A stretch of DNA of 64,000 bases from an uncultured Algibacter sp. (GTDB taxonomy: Bacteria; Bacteroidota; Bacteroidia; Flavobacteriales; Flavobacteriaceae): the NCBI GenBank assembly GCA_937958265.1, contig CALGNX010000001.1, positions 124,001 to 188,000 on the forward strand. The letters are read 5' to 3'. How positions within the stretch are numbered: the stretch's first letter is position 1; each line of letters starts with the position of its first letter. The position numbers were made by a program, and so were the translations under genes. Positions 55,056-62,627 of this stretch are shown here, piece by piece. Under the pieces are notes generated by a model. The model was not told where the DNA came from and did not search any database. It was given only the letters and a program-made list of their open reading frames with translations.

Positions 55056-55946
55056 ATGAAAAATATTGCTGTTATTGGAGCTGGAACAATGGGAAATGGC
55101 ATTGCGCATACCTTTGCTCAGTATGGTTTTAAAGTACAGTTAATAGATATTAATAAAACAGCCTTAAAAAAAGGTTTACAAACCATAACTTCCAATTTGG
55201 ATCGTATGGTAACCAAAGAGAAAATTACGTTAAAAGAAAAGTCGGAAACTTTAAGTAATATTACAACATTTACAAATATTAAAGCAGGTGTTAATTTAGC
55301 CTGCTTAGTGATTGAAGCTGCTACTGAGGATTTGAATCTAAAACTTGAAATATTTAAACAATTAAACGATGCTTGCTCAAATTCAGCCATATTAGCTACT
55401 AATACATCGTCTATATCCATAACAGAAATTGCTGCAGTAACCTCAAAACCAGAACGCGTTATCGGAATGCATTTTATGAACCCAGTCCCTATTATGAACT
55501 TGGTAGAAATTATTCGTGGTTACAATACAAGTAATGCCGTTACTACAGCAGTTATAGAATTATCTAAAAAACTAGGCAAAAAACCTGTAGTTGTAAACGA
55601 TTATCCTGGGTTTGTTGCAAATCGTATTTTAATGCCCATGATTAATGAGGCTATAGAAACATTATACAACGGTGTTTCAAGTGTCGAGGGCATCGACGCG
55701 GTAATGAAATTAGGAATGGCTCACCCCATGGGACCTTTACAACTTGCAGATTTTATTGGTTTGGATGTGTGCCTTTCTATTTTAAACGTTATGCACAACG
55801 GTTATAAAAATCCAAAATATGCACCATGCCCACTTTTAGTTAATATGGTAAATGCTGGCAAACTAGGTATAAAATCTGGTGCCGGGTTTTACGACTACTC
55901 GGCAGGTAAAAAGGCTGAGCATGTTTCGAAACAATTTATAAAATAA
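55056..55946 (+). CDS. 3-hydroxybutyryl-CoA dehydrogenase family protein
   Basis: A 296-residue NAD-dependent L-3-hydroxyacyl-CoA dehydrogenase. NAD motif GAGTMGNGIA at 7-16; the catalytic His is in GMHFMNPVPIM near 137-147, with Glu/Ser/Asn partners in VIEAATED near 87-94 and GFVANRILMPMINEA near 187-201. Length matches PaaH/Hbd. Role in fatty acid or phenylacetate-type beta-oxidation is likely, though no partner genes are here. It starts 90 bp after the Gfo/Idh gene. Confidence 0.92.
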   Translation: MKNIAVIGAGTMGNGIAHTFAQYGFKVQLIDINKTALKKGLQTITSNLDRMVTKEKITLKEKSETLSNITTFTNIKAGVNLACLVIEAATEDLNLKLEIFKQLNDACSNSAILATNTSSISITEIAAVTSKPERVIGMHFMNPVPIMNLVEIIRGYNTSNAVTTAVIELSKKLGKKPVVVNDYPGFVANRILMPMINEAIETLYNGVSSVEGIDAVMKLGMAHPMGPLQLADFIGLDVCLSILNVMHNGYKNPKYAPCPLLVNMVNAGKLGIKSGAGFYDYSAGKKAEHVSKQFIK

Positions 55947-56039
55947 ACCGTGTCTATTCAAACATAATAGTCTTACTATACTTAAACTAAATTTTAAAAA
56001 GATAAATATTTAATTAAAAAAAAGAATTTTAGCTAATAA

Positions 56040-56702
56040 ATGAGTATTACAGAAAATCTAAACCATATAAAAGCATCAATACCAAGCAATGTAAGCTTGG
56101 TAGCAGTATCCAAAACCAAACCAGTAAGCGATTTAATGGAAGCTTACCATGCTGGCCAGCGCATTTTCGGAGAAAATAAAATACAGGAAATGGCTGAAAA
56201 ATTTGAGGTTATGCCAAAAGATATTCAATGGCACATGATTGGGCACGTACAACGTAATAAGGTAAAAGACATGGCTAAGTTTGTAACCCTTATTCATGGT
56301 GTAGATAGTTTTAAATTACTAAAAGAAATAAACAAACAAGCCGAAAAGCACGACAGAATTATAGATTGTTTACTTCAAATCAAAATAGCTTCGGAGGACT
56401 CCAAATTTGGAATGACTTTTGAAAATGCCTCAGAAATAACCCAATCCTCCAAAGTTCTAGAATTTAAAAACGTTCGTATAACAGGTGTAATGGGTATGGC
56501 TACACTTACAAATGATGAAAAACAAATTGAAAATGAGTTTAACCGCTTAAAATTTGCATTTAACGCTTTAAAAGCACTTCAATCTGAAAATAACACCTTA
56601 AATACTATTAGTATGGGTATGAGTGGCGATTATAAATTAGCTATCAATTGCGGTAGTACTATGGTTCGGGTTGGAAGTAGTATATTTGGTAAAAGAAATT
56701 AA
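56040..56702 (+). CDS. YggS-family PLP homeostasis protein
   Basis: A 220-residue monomeric PLP-binding protein of the YggS/PROSC family, a single alanine-racemase-like barrel that holds PLP and keeps its balance. The PLP Lys is in AVSKTKP near residue 26 and the phosphate-binding MGMSGDYKLAI is near 194-204. It lacks the second racemase domain, as the family does. Its stop (TAA at 56700-56702) is followed by another TAA at 56703 in the same frame, and then by the exonuclease gene in that same frame. Confidence 0.93.
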   Translation: MSITENLNHIKASIPSNVSLVAVSKTKPVSDLMEAYHAGQRIFGENKIQEMAEKFEVMPKDIQWHMIGHVQRNKVKDMAKFVTLIHGVDSFKLLKEINKQAEKHDRIIDCLLQIKIASEDSKFGMTFENASEITQSSKVLEFKNVRITGVMGMATLTNDEKQIENEFNRLKFAFNALKALQSENNTLNTISMGMSGDYKLAINCGSTMVRVGSSIFGKRN

Positions 56703-56717
56703 TAAAAAAAGCATACT

Positions 56718-58082
56718 ATCTACGCAATTTTAGACATAGAAACTACTGGAGGTAAATTTAATGAGGAAGGTATAACCGAAATTGCCATATATAAATTTGA
56801 TGGCCATAAGGTTATTGATCAATTTATTAGCTTGGTAAACCCAGAGCGCGACATACAACCATTTGTTGTAAATCTTACAGGAATAAACAGTAATATGCTT
56901 CGTAATGCACCTAAATTTTACGAAGTAGCCCGACGTATTGTAGAAATTACAGAAGGCTGTATTTTAGTGGCACACAATGCACAGTTTGATTATCGTATTT
57001 TAAGTACCGAGTTTAGGCGATTAGGTTTTGATTTTGATCGTAAATCTTTATGTACCGTAGAGCTCGCTAAAGAATTGATACCAGACTTACCATCGTATAG
57101 TCTCGGTAAGCTCGTGCGCTCTTTAGGCATTCCTGTAACAGATAGACACCGTGCTTCGGGCGATGCTTTAGCTACAGTTAAACTCTTTAAATTGTTATTA
57201 GATAAAGATACAACTAAAAGTATCATTCAAAAATCCATTCAACTTAATCCAAAAAATAAAATAAACGCTAAACACCTTAACATTATAGAGCAACTACCTG
57301 CTGTAACAGGTGTGTATTATATGCATAAAGCAAACGGCGATATTATTTATATTGGTAAAAGTAAAAATATTAAAAGCAGAGTAAATCAACACTTTACAAA
57401 TACCAACTCAAAGTCAAAAAAACTTCAACTACAAGTTGCAGACGTAACTTACCAAGCCACAGGTAGCGAACTAGTTGCGCTTTTAAAAGAAAGTGAAGAA
57501 ATAAAACGTGTAAAACCAACATTTAATAAAGCCCTACGCCGCGCCATTTTTACACACGCTTTATACGTCGTAAAGGACGAAAATAATTATTTAAATTTAA
57601 AAATAAATCTAGCCGACGGACGTAAAAAAGCAATAACAACCTTTTCAAATGCGCAAAGCGGAAAAAATTTTATAACAAGAGTTAATGAGGATTTTAAACT
57701 TTGTTTAAAACTTACAGGCCTTCAAAAACCTAAAACCAGCTGTTTTAATTACAATATTAAAAAATGTAACGGTGCTTGCTTAAAACAAGAATCGCCAGAG
57801 ATTTATAATAAACGTGTGGAGGAACTTATTGATAAGTACAGCTACGCCAGTAAAAATATGATAATAATAGACAAAGGTCGAGAAGTTGATGAGCGAAGCG
57901 CTATACTAATAGAAAATGGTGTTTTTAAAGGTATTGGTTTCTTTAACTTAAACTATCAAATTACCAATCGTAAAGTTTTAGAATCTATTATTACACCCAT
58001 GGCAAACAATAGAGACTCCCAACACATAATTCAAAATTATTTAAGAAAAAACAAACGCTTAAAAATAATTACGTTGGATTAA
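56718..58082 (+). CDS. DEDDh exonuclease/GIY-YIG (DnaQ-UvrC-like) protein with non-canonical start
   Basis: A 454-residue protein joining a DnaQ-like 3'-5' exonuclease to a GIY-YIG nuclease. Exonuclease motif I is ILDIETTGG (Asp6, Glu8 if 56718 is residue 1), motif II AHNAQFD near 85-91, motif III HRASGDA near 144-150. GIY-YIG: GVYYMHKANGDIIYIGKSKN near 198-217; a UvrC-like C-terminus follows. Start problem: from the TAA at 56703 to motif I there is no ATG, GTG or TTG. The codon exactly where the family begins (xYAILDIETTGG) is ATC at 56718-56720. The first normal start (TTG 56832) would delete motif I. It is in the same frame as yggS, 15 bp after its stop. An ATC start, or a mutated/inactive start, is inferred. 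Confidence 0.8.
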   Translation: MYAILDIETTGGKFNEEGITEIAIYKFDGHKVIDQFISLVNPERDIQPFVVNLTGINSNMLRNAPKFYEVARRIVEITEGCILVAHNAQFDYRILSTEFRRLGFDFDRKSLCTVELAKELIPDLPSYSLGKLVRSLGIPVTDRHRASGDALATVKLFKLLLDKDTTKSIIQKSIQLNPKNKINAKHLNIIEQLPAVTGVYYMHKANGDIIYIGKSKNIKSRVNQHFTNTNSKSKKLQLQVADVTYQATGSELVALLKESEEIKRVKPTFNKALRRAIFTHALYVVKDENNYLNLKINLADGRKKAITTFSNAQSGKNFITRVNEDFKLCLKLTGLQKPKTSCFNYNIKKCNGACLKQESPEIYNKRVEELIDKYSYASKNMIIIDKGREVDERSAILIENGVFKGIGFFNLNYQITNRKVLESIITPMANNRDSQHIIQNYLRKNKRLKIITLD

Positions 58083-58249
58083 TTTTCAACCCTCTTTCCT
58101 CCTAATAAGGATTAATGAGTTTTAGTAAGAAAATTAGAGACCAATATTATTTAAAAAATAACAAAAAATAGAATTTAGTATAATCACTAATTTACAAACA
58201 AATATCTTCATAATATTAAAACTACAAATATTTTCTTACTTTTAGATTT

Positions 58250-59101
58250 ATGAAAAAACCATTAAAACCAAATTGGAAAACAAAACTTCATGATATTATT
58301 TATGAAGCAGATACACCCTCCGGAAAGCTTTTTGATGTTCTTTTATTCGTCACCATTATCGCTAGTATCATTTTAGTTATGCTAGAAAGTATTGAAAGCT
58401 TTGATAAAAACCACCACGATCTTTTAAACATATCAGAATGGGTAATTACCATTCTTTTTTCCATTGAATATATTGCTAGAATAATAACCGTAAAAAAACC
58501 ACTAAATTATGTATTTAGTTTTTATGGTGTAATCGATTTATTATCCACAATACCTAAATACATATCGCTTTTATTTGGGGGTATACACGCCTTAGCTGCG
58601 TTACGCGCATTGCGGTTACTTCGTATCTTCAGGATTTTAAAATTAGCCCGTTACATGGGCGCCTCCAACATGCTATCCACCGCGTTAAAGGCAAGTCGTG
58701 TTAAAATATCGGTATTCCTGTTCGCAGTACTTATAGTCTGCATAATATTTGGTACATTAATGTATTTAATAGAAGGCGCAGAAAGCGGTTTTACAAGCAT
58801 TCCAGTAAGTGTATATTGGTGCATAGTAACCCTTACAACTGTTGGCTTTGGCGATATTGCTCCCATAACCCCATTAGGTCAATTATTAGCCGCAATAATC
58901 ATGATTTTAGGTTACGGTATTATAGCCGTACCAACAGGTATTGTATCTGCAGAATATACGGCTCAAAATAATAACAATAAAAAAAATACCACAGAACCAA
59001 CAGTACATTTAAATTCCCAATCTTGCGAAAACTGCCTAGCAGAAAAACATAGAGACAAGGCAGATTACTGTTATAATTGTGGAGAACGCTTATACATTTA
59101 G
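58250..59101 (+). CDS. Voltage-gated K+ channel with C-terminal zinc ribbon
   Basis: A 283-residue six-helix ion transporter. Membrane segments run from about 25 to 235. The S4 voltage sensor ALRALRLLRIFRILKLARY near 120-138 has regularly spaced Arg, and the pore carries the K+ selectivity filter TTVGFGD near 196-202. Residues from about 240 are an Asn/Thr-rich linker and then a cysteine module CENC...CYNCGERLYI (259-283), two CxxC pairs 13 residues apart, like a zinc ribbon. That appendage may sense metal or redox, or anchor the tail. Monocistronic; repeat copy G starts 5 bp after the stop. Confidence 0.85.
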   Translation: MKKPLKPNWKTKLHDIIYEADTPSGKLFDVLLFVTIIASIILVMLESIESFDKNHHDLLNISEWVITILFSIEYIARIITVKKPLNYVFSFYGVIDLLSTIPKYISLLFGGIHALAALRALRLLRIFRILKLARYMGASNMLSTALKASRVKISVFLFAVLIVCIIFGTLMYLIEGAESGFTSIPVSVYWCIVTLTTVGFGDIAPITPLGQLLAAIIMILGYGIIAVPTGIVSAEYTAQNNNNKKNTTEPTVHLNSQSCENCLAEKHRDKADYCYNCGERLYI

Positions 59102-59105
59102 CCTT

Positions 59106-59197
59106 TGGGCGTTACCCGAAAAGGGTCGCGCTTTCCGTTTCAAGTCCGCGCACCTCCTAAAGTCGGGCTGTGGGCTATCCACTACAATCCCTAACGC
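59106..59197 (+). repeat. Dispersed 90-bp structured repeat, copy G
   Basis: Plus-oriented copy beginning 5 bp after the K+ channel stop. Starts TGGGCGTTACCC, ends CCCTAACGC; termini complementary. Followed by a poly-A run of 15 or more. Confidence 0.9.
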
Positions 59198-59305
59198 AAA
59201 AAAAAAAAAAAAACAGATTTTAACTATTCTAAAAAAACTATTACATAAAACTTCAAATTCTAATAAGCAAACTAACTTTATTTTTTTTAAACCATTTATT
59301 CAAAT

Positions 59306-59313
59306 TAACTTTG
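59306..59313 (+). promoter_or_regulatory. Promoter (-7 element) of miaA
   Basis: TAACTTTG, an exact TAnnTTTG element 16 bp before the GTG start of miaA; leader of about 10 nt. Confidence 0.55.
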
Positions 59314-59329
59314 CTACATAAAAAAACAC

Positions 59330-60262
59330 GTGATAAACCCACAAACCAAATATCTAATTTCCATTGTAGGGCCAACTGCAATAGGCAAAACAGCACTAAG
59401 TATTAAATTAGCGCAGTACTTTAAAACGGATATTATTTCGGCAGATTCACGTCAGTTTTTTAAAGAAATGGAAATAGGGACAGCTGCACCAACCAAAACA
59501 GAATTAGCAGCAGCAAACCATCATTTTATTCACCATAAATCCATAATGGACAATTACAGCGTTGGTACGTTTGAAAAAGACGCATTAAAAACCTTAGACC
59601 AACTATTTAAAAATAAAAATGTAGTTATAATGGTTGGCGGCTCAGGATTATACAGCGATGCTGTTAAAAACGGCTTGGACTATTTTCCAAAAGTAGATGC
59701 AACCATAAGAGAAAATCTAAATACAAAACTAAATAAAAACGGCTTAGCAATACTGCAAGAACAATTACTAAAGCTAGATCCAATATCCTATAACAGTATA
59801 GCTATAAACAACCCACACCGTGTTATACGAGCTTTAGAAATTTGTATTGGTACCAAACAACCATACTCATCGTTTTTAAACAAACCAAAAAACAAACGTA
59901 ATTTTAAAACAATAACAATTGGATTAACCGCAGAAAGAGCATTAATATACCAACGTATAAACCAACGTGTAGATCTTATGCTAAAAAACGGATTGTTGGA
60001 TGAAGTTACCAGCCTACTAGAACACAGAAACCTAAACGCCTTAAATACTGTGGGCTATAAAGAATTATTTAACTTTATAGACCATACCTGGGATTTAGAA
60101 TTTGCAATTTCTGAAATTAAAAAAAATACCAGACGCTTTGCAAAACGCCAACTCACTTGGTTTAAAAGAAACGAAAACACAATCTGGTTTGATTTTAGCA
60201 CACCAACAGAAAACATAATAAGTACCCTACAACCTTACTTAAGTAATATAAAAAATGATTAA
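59330..60262 (+). CDS. miaA: tRNA dimethylallyltransferase
   Basis: A 310-residue enzyme that puts a dimethylallyl group on A37 of tRNAs reading UNN codons. P-loop GPTAIGKTA at 14-22; SADSRQFFKEMEIGTA near 41-56 and the DMAPP-site GGSGLY near 103-108 are intact. The start is GTG at 59330. The stop overlaps the start of the GNAT gene by 8 bases. A promoter element lies just upstream and repeat copy G farther up. Confidence 0.95.
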   Translation: MINPQTKYLISIVGPTAIGKTALSIKLAQYFKTDIISADSRQFFKEMEIGTAAPTKTELAAANHHFIHHKSIMDNYSVGTFEKDALKTLDQLFKNKNVVIMVGGSGLYSDAVKNGLDYFPKVDATIRENLNTKLNKNGLAILQEQLLKLDPISYNSIAINNPHRVIRALEICIGTKQPYSSFLNKPKNKRNFKTITIGLTAERALIYQRINQRVDLMLKNGLLDEVTSLLEHRNLNALNTVGYKELFNFIDHTWDLEFAISEIKKNTRRFAKRQLTWFKRNENTIWFDFSTPTENIISTLQPYLSNIKND

Positions 60263-60935
60263 CGAAACCGTATTAGACAATCCTGTTTGGTTCGCACTAA
60301 AAGAGCAACACATCAATTATTGTGCAGATTATGGGCCTGTAAAATTTTACAACCCAGAATATACCCCATTTGGAGCTTTTACAAATAATGAAGATACCAC
60401 TGAAGCCATTAAAAGCTTTTCAAAACTAGCAACCAGCTTTATTATTTTTGGCAACCAACCCAAGTTACCAGAAAACTTTCAACCAGCAATTAGGTATTGT
60501 GGTTACCAAATGATATTGCATGAAAAAATTAAGCATCCCATAACCGAAGAAATTATCGAGTTAAACCAAGAACATTACAACGACTTAATGGCCTTAGTAA
60601 AACTAGCATACCCTTTATTTTTTAAAGAAAAAACCAATAAATTAGGTCGTTATTATGGCATATATAAAAATAAAACATTAGTAGCGGTAGCAGGCGAACG
60701 CATACAAACTAAACATTATACCGAAATTAGTAGTGTAATTACACACCCCGAGCATACCGGTAAAGGTTACGCTAAACAAATTATAACACATGCTACAAAT
60801 AATATTTTTAATGTCAATAAAACACCATTTTTACACGTTGATGAAACAAATACAAACCCCATTAATTTATATAAAAAATTAGGCTTTAGCCTACGACGAA
60901 AATTAAATTTCTGGAAAATAAACGTTCCTAATTAA
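60255..60935 (+). CDS. GNAT family N-acetyltransferase
   Basis: A 226-residue protein with a C-terminal FR47/GNAT domain. Acetyl-CoA-binding motif region SVITHPEHTGKGYAKQII near 161-178 and the C-terminal NPINLYKKLGFSLRRK near 202-217 are typical. The N-terminal 110 residues look like a degenerate second GNAT fold. The acceptor substrate is unknown. It overlaps miaA by 8 bases, so the two are translationally coupled; a terminator follows. Confidence 0.85.
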   Translation: MINETVLDNPVWFALKEQHINYCADYGPVKFYNPEYTPFGAFTNNEDTTEAIKSFSKLATSFIIFGNQPKLPENFQPAIRYCGYQMILHEKIKHPITEEIIELNQEHYNDLMALVKLAYPLFFKEKTNKLGRYYGIYKNKTLVAVAGERIQTKHYTEISSVITHPEHTGKGYAKQIITHATNNIFNVNKTPFLHVDETNTNPINLYKKLGFSLRRKLNFWKINVPN

Positions 60936-60955
60936 AAAAACGCTAAAACAAAAGA

Positions 60956-61000
60956 AATTGAAAATACAGCAACAAGCTGTATTTTCAATTACCTTTTTTT
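60956..61000 (+). terminator. Terminator after the miaA-GNAT operon
   Basis: 15-bp stem AATTGAAAATACAGC with its complement around AACAA, followed by T8. Confidence 0.85.
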
Positions 61001-61020
61001 TATCACTTCAATAAATTTAT

Positions 61021-61575
61021 ATGAATACCTTTTTAAAACGCATTTTAATACTACTATCCATATTAGCACTAGGCCTGTTTTTATATTCTACTTTTGTGGA
61101 AAACCTCTTCAGCTCACGCTTAAGCCCAAAAGACACTGTAGAATTTAAATTGAACGATTTAACACTTGAGGTTTTTTATAACAGACCACAACGAAAAAAC
61201 CGTGAAATATTTGGAGCCTTAGTACCTTTTAACAAAGTATGGCGTACCGGAGCAAACGAAGCTACTACATTTGAAACCAATAAACCATTAACAATAAAAG
61301 GCCTCTCGCTTCCTGCTGGAAAATACACACTATGGACGGTGCCAAAACATGCTACATGGAAAGTTATTTTTAACTCAAAACAATACGCATGGGGTGTAAA
61401 TGCCGAAATGGAACCTATGTGGGACCCAAATTACGATATTGTAAGTATTGAAGTTCCTGTTCAAAAATTAGAGAACTATGTCGAGCAATTTACTATTGCT
61501 TTTGATAATTCTACAGACAACCTGTTTCTAACCATGGCTTGGGACGATGTTAAAATTGCTGTGCCATTAAAATAA
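61021..61575 (+). CDS. DUF2911 domain protein, membrane-anchored
   Basis: A 184-residue protein with one N-terminal hydrophobic helix (about 8-27), probably an uncleaved anchor or signal, then a DUF2911 domain. The family's recurring pattern of Tyr, Arg and Trp residues is visible: YNRPQRKNREIFGALVP near 53-69, WRTGANEATTFETN near 74-87, LPAGKYTLWTVP near 96-107, WDPNYDIVSIEV near 136-147 and LTMAWDDVKIAVPL near the end. Function unknown. Monocistronic, 20 bp after the terminator of the previous operon. Confidence 0.85.
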   Translation: MNTFLKRILILLSILALGLFLYSTFVENLFSSRLSPKDTVEFKLNDLTLEVFYNRPQRKNREIFGALVPFNKVWRTGANEATTFETNKPLTIKGLSLPAGKYTLWTVPKHATWKVIFNSKQYAWGVNAEMEPMWDPNYDIVSIEVPVQKLENYVEQFTIAFDNSTDNLFLTMAWDDVKIAVPLK

Positions 61576-61709
61576 CCTATCTAAAAGCTAGATAAGAACC
61601 ATACAAACCACGTTTAAATTACAATATCTCGAATTATAAAAACCTATTATACGTGGTTCATTTTAAAAACATATTAAATTAATATAGTCCTAAAAATGGA
61701 TTAAATAAA

Positions 61710-62285
61710 TTATAAAACAGTAGCATTAAAACGCCTTAATAAAAACCTAGCAAGTTTATAAAACATAAAGCCAGATACTGCGCCAAATGCTAGGCCACAA
61801 ACAATATCAATAGGGTAATGTACACCAACATAAATTCTGCTATAAGCCACAATAATACTCCAAAATAAAAGTAGGAAAATAAGATTTTTATAAAACGGTT
61901 TTAAAAGTAAACCCGTAAAAATAGCTGCGGCCATAGAGTTTGAAGAGTGCCCTGAAAAAAAACCGTACTTACCACAGCGCACTGCAATAAACCGAATACT
62001 ATCAGCAATTTCCTCTACTCTGCACGGTCTAGGCCTCATAAAGGTACGTTTAAAAACATTTGTTATTTGGTCTGTAAACGTAATCATCAATACAATTACT
62101 ACTATAAAAATTAATAAAGCTTTTAAGCCATAGTTCTTGTACAAGAAAAATAATAACAAAACATATAGCGGGATAAAAGAAAACTTACTTGTTATAACTA
62201 ACCATAAGGTATCCCAAGGCGCAGACCCTAAATTATTTAAAAATATAAAAAGTTCTGTATCGTAATTTAAAAGCTGTTCAATCAT
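61710..62285 (-). CDS. PAP2-family phosphatase
   Basis: A 191-residue membrane phosphatase of the PAP2 superfamily (lipid or undecaprenyl pyrophosphate phosphatase-like). The three-part motif is present: KRTFMRPRP near 70-78, the catalytic FSGHSSNS near 108-115, and SRIYVGVHYPID near 148-159. Five to six membrane helices. Start: ATG at 62285; a longer frame beginning at 62309 starts inside repeat copy H and only adds repeat-derived residues, so it is rejected. Follows the 75-aa gene on the same strand. Confidence 0.9.
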   Translation of the reverse strand: MIEQLLNYDTELFIFLNNLGSAPWDTLWLVITSKFSFIPLYVLLLFFLYKNYGLKALLIFIVVIVLMITFTDQITNVFKRTFMRPRPCRVEEIADSIRFIAVRCGKYGFFSGHSSNSMAAAIFTGLLLKPFYKNLIFLLLFWSIIVAYSRIYVGVHYPIDIVCGLAFGAVSGFMFYKLARFLLRRFNATVL

Positions 62286-62296
62286 GGAGGTCTGTT

Positions 62297-62386
62297 TGGG
62301 CGTTACCACAAGGGTCGGGCTTTACATTGCAAGTCCTCGCACCTCCAAAAGTCGGGCTGTGGGCTTTACATTGCAATCCCTAACGC
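62297..62386 (+). repeat. Dispersed 90-bp structured repeat, copy H
   Basis: Plus-oriented copy in the 104-bp gap between two minus-strand genes: 12 bp before the PAP2 start and 3 bp from the stop of the 75-aa gene. Starts TGGGCGTTACC, ends CCCTAACGC; termini complementary. Both internal arms read TTTACATTGCAA, a variant shared by the two arms within this copy. Confidence 0.9.
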
Positions 62387-62389
62387 AAA

Positions 62390-62617
62390 TTAGTTATCAT
62401 ATTTTGCGACTTCATTATCATAAAAATCAGTAGCCTCATTTATAGCATTTTCAGTTTCAGCTTCCAATTCACCCTGGTCTTCAGCATCAAAATCTTCGAA
62501 CCATTCCACCTCATCATTTTCAAGATTAATAATAAACCTTGGAAACTCGGTATGAATAACATAAATAGCATTTGGAAACTCGGTATTGTCACCGAGTATA
62601 AATTTTGGAAGACTCAT
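62390..62617 (-). CDS. Small acidic conserved protein
   Basis: A 75-residue, strongly acidic soluble protein. The first half is beta-like (PNAIYVIHTEFPRFIINLEN near 15-34) and the second half a helix rich in Asp/Glu (WFEDFDAEDQGELEAETENA near 39-58). No domain is recognised. It starts 10 bp after the MATE gene's stop on the same strand, so it is probably cotranscribed with it; repeat copy H separates it from PAP2. Confidence 0.65.
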   Translation of the reverse strand: MSLPKFILGDNTEFPNAIYVIHTEFPRFIINLENDEVEWFEDFDAEDQGELEAETENAINEATDFYDNEVAKYDN

Positions 62618-62627
62618 TTTTTATTTT

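Noticed and set aside
62286-62309. Longer PAP2 start at 62309
   Set aside because: The added eight residues are encoded by the end of repeat copy H; the ATG at 62285 gives a normal PAP2 N-terminus.
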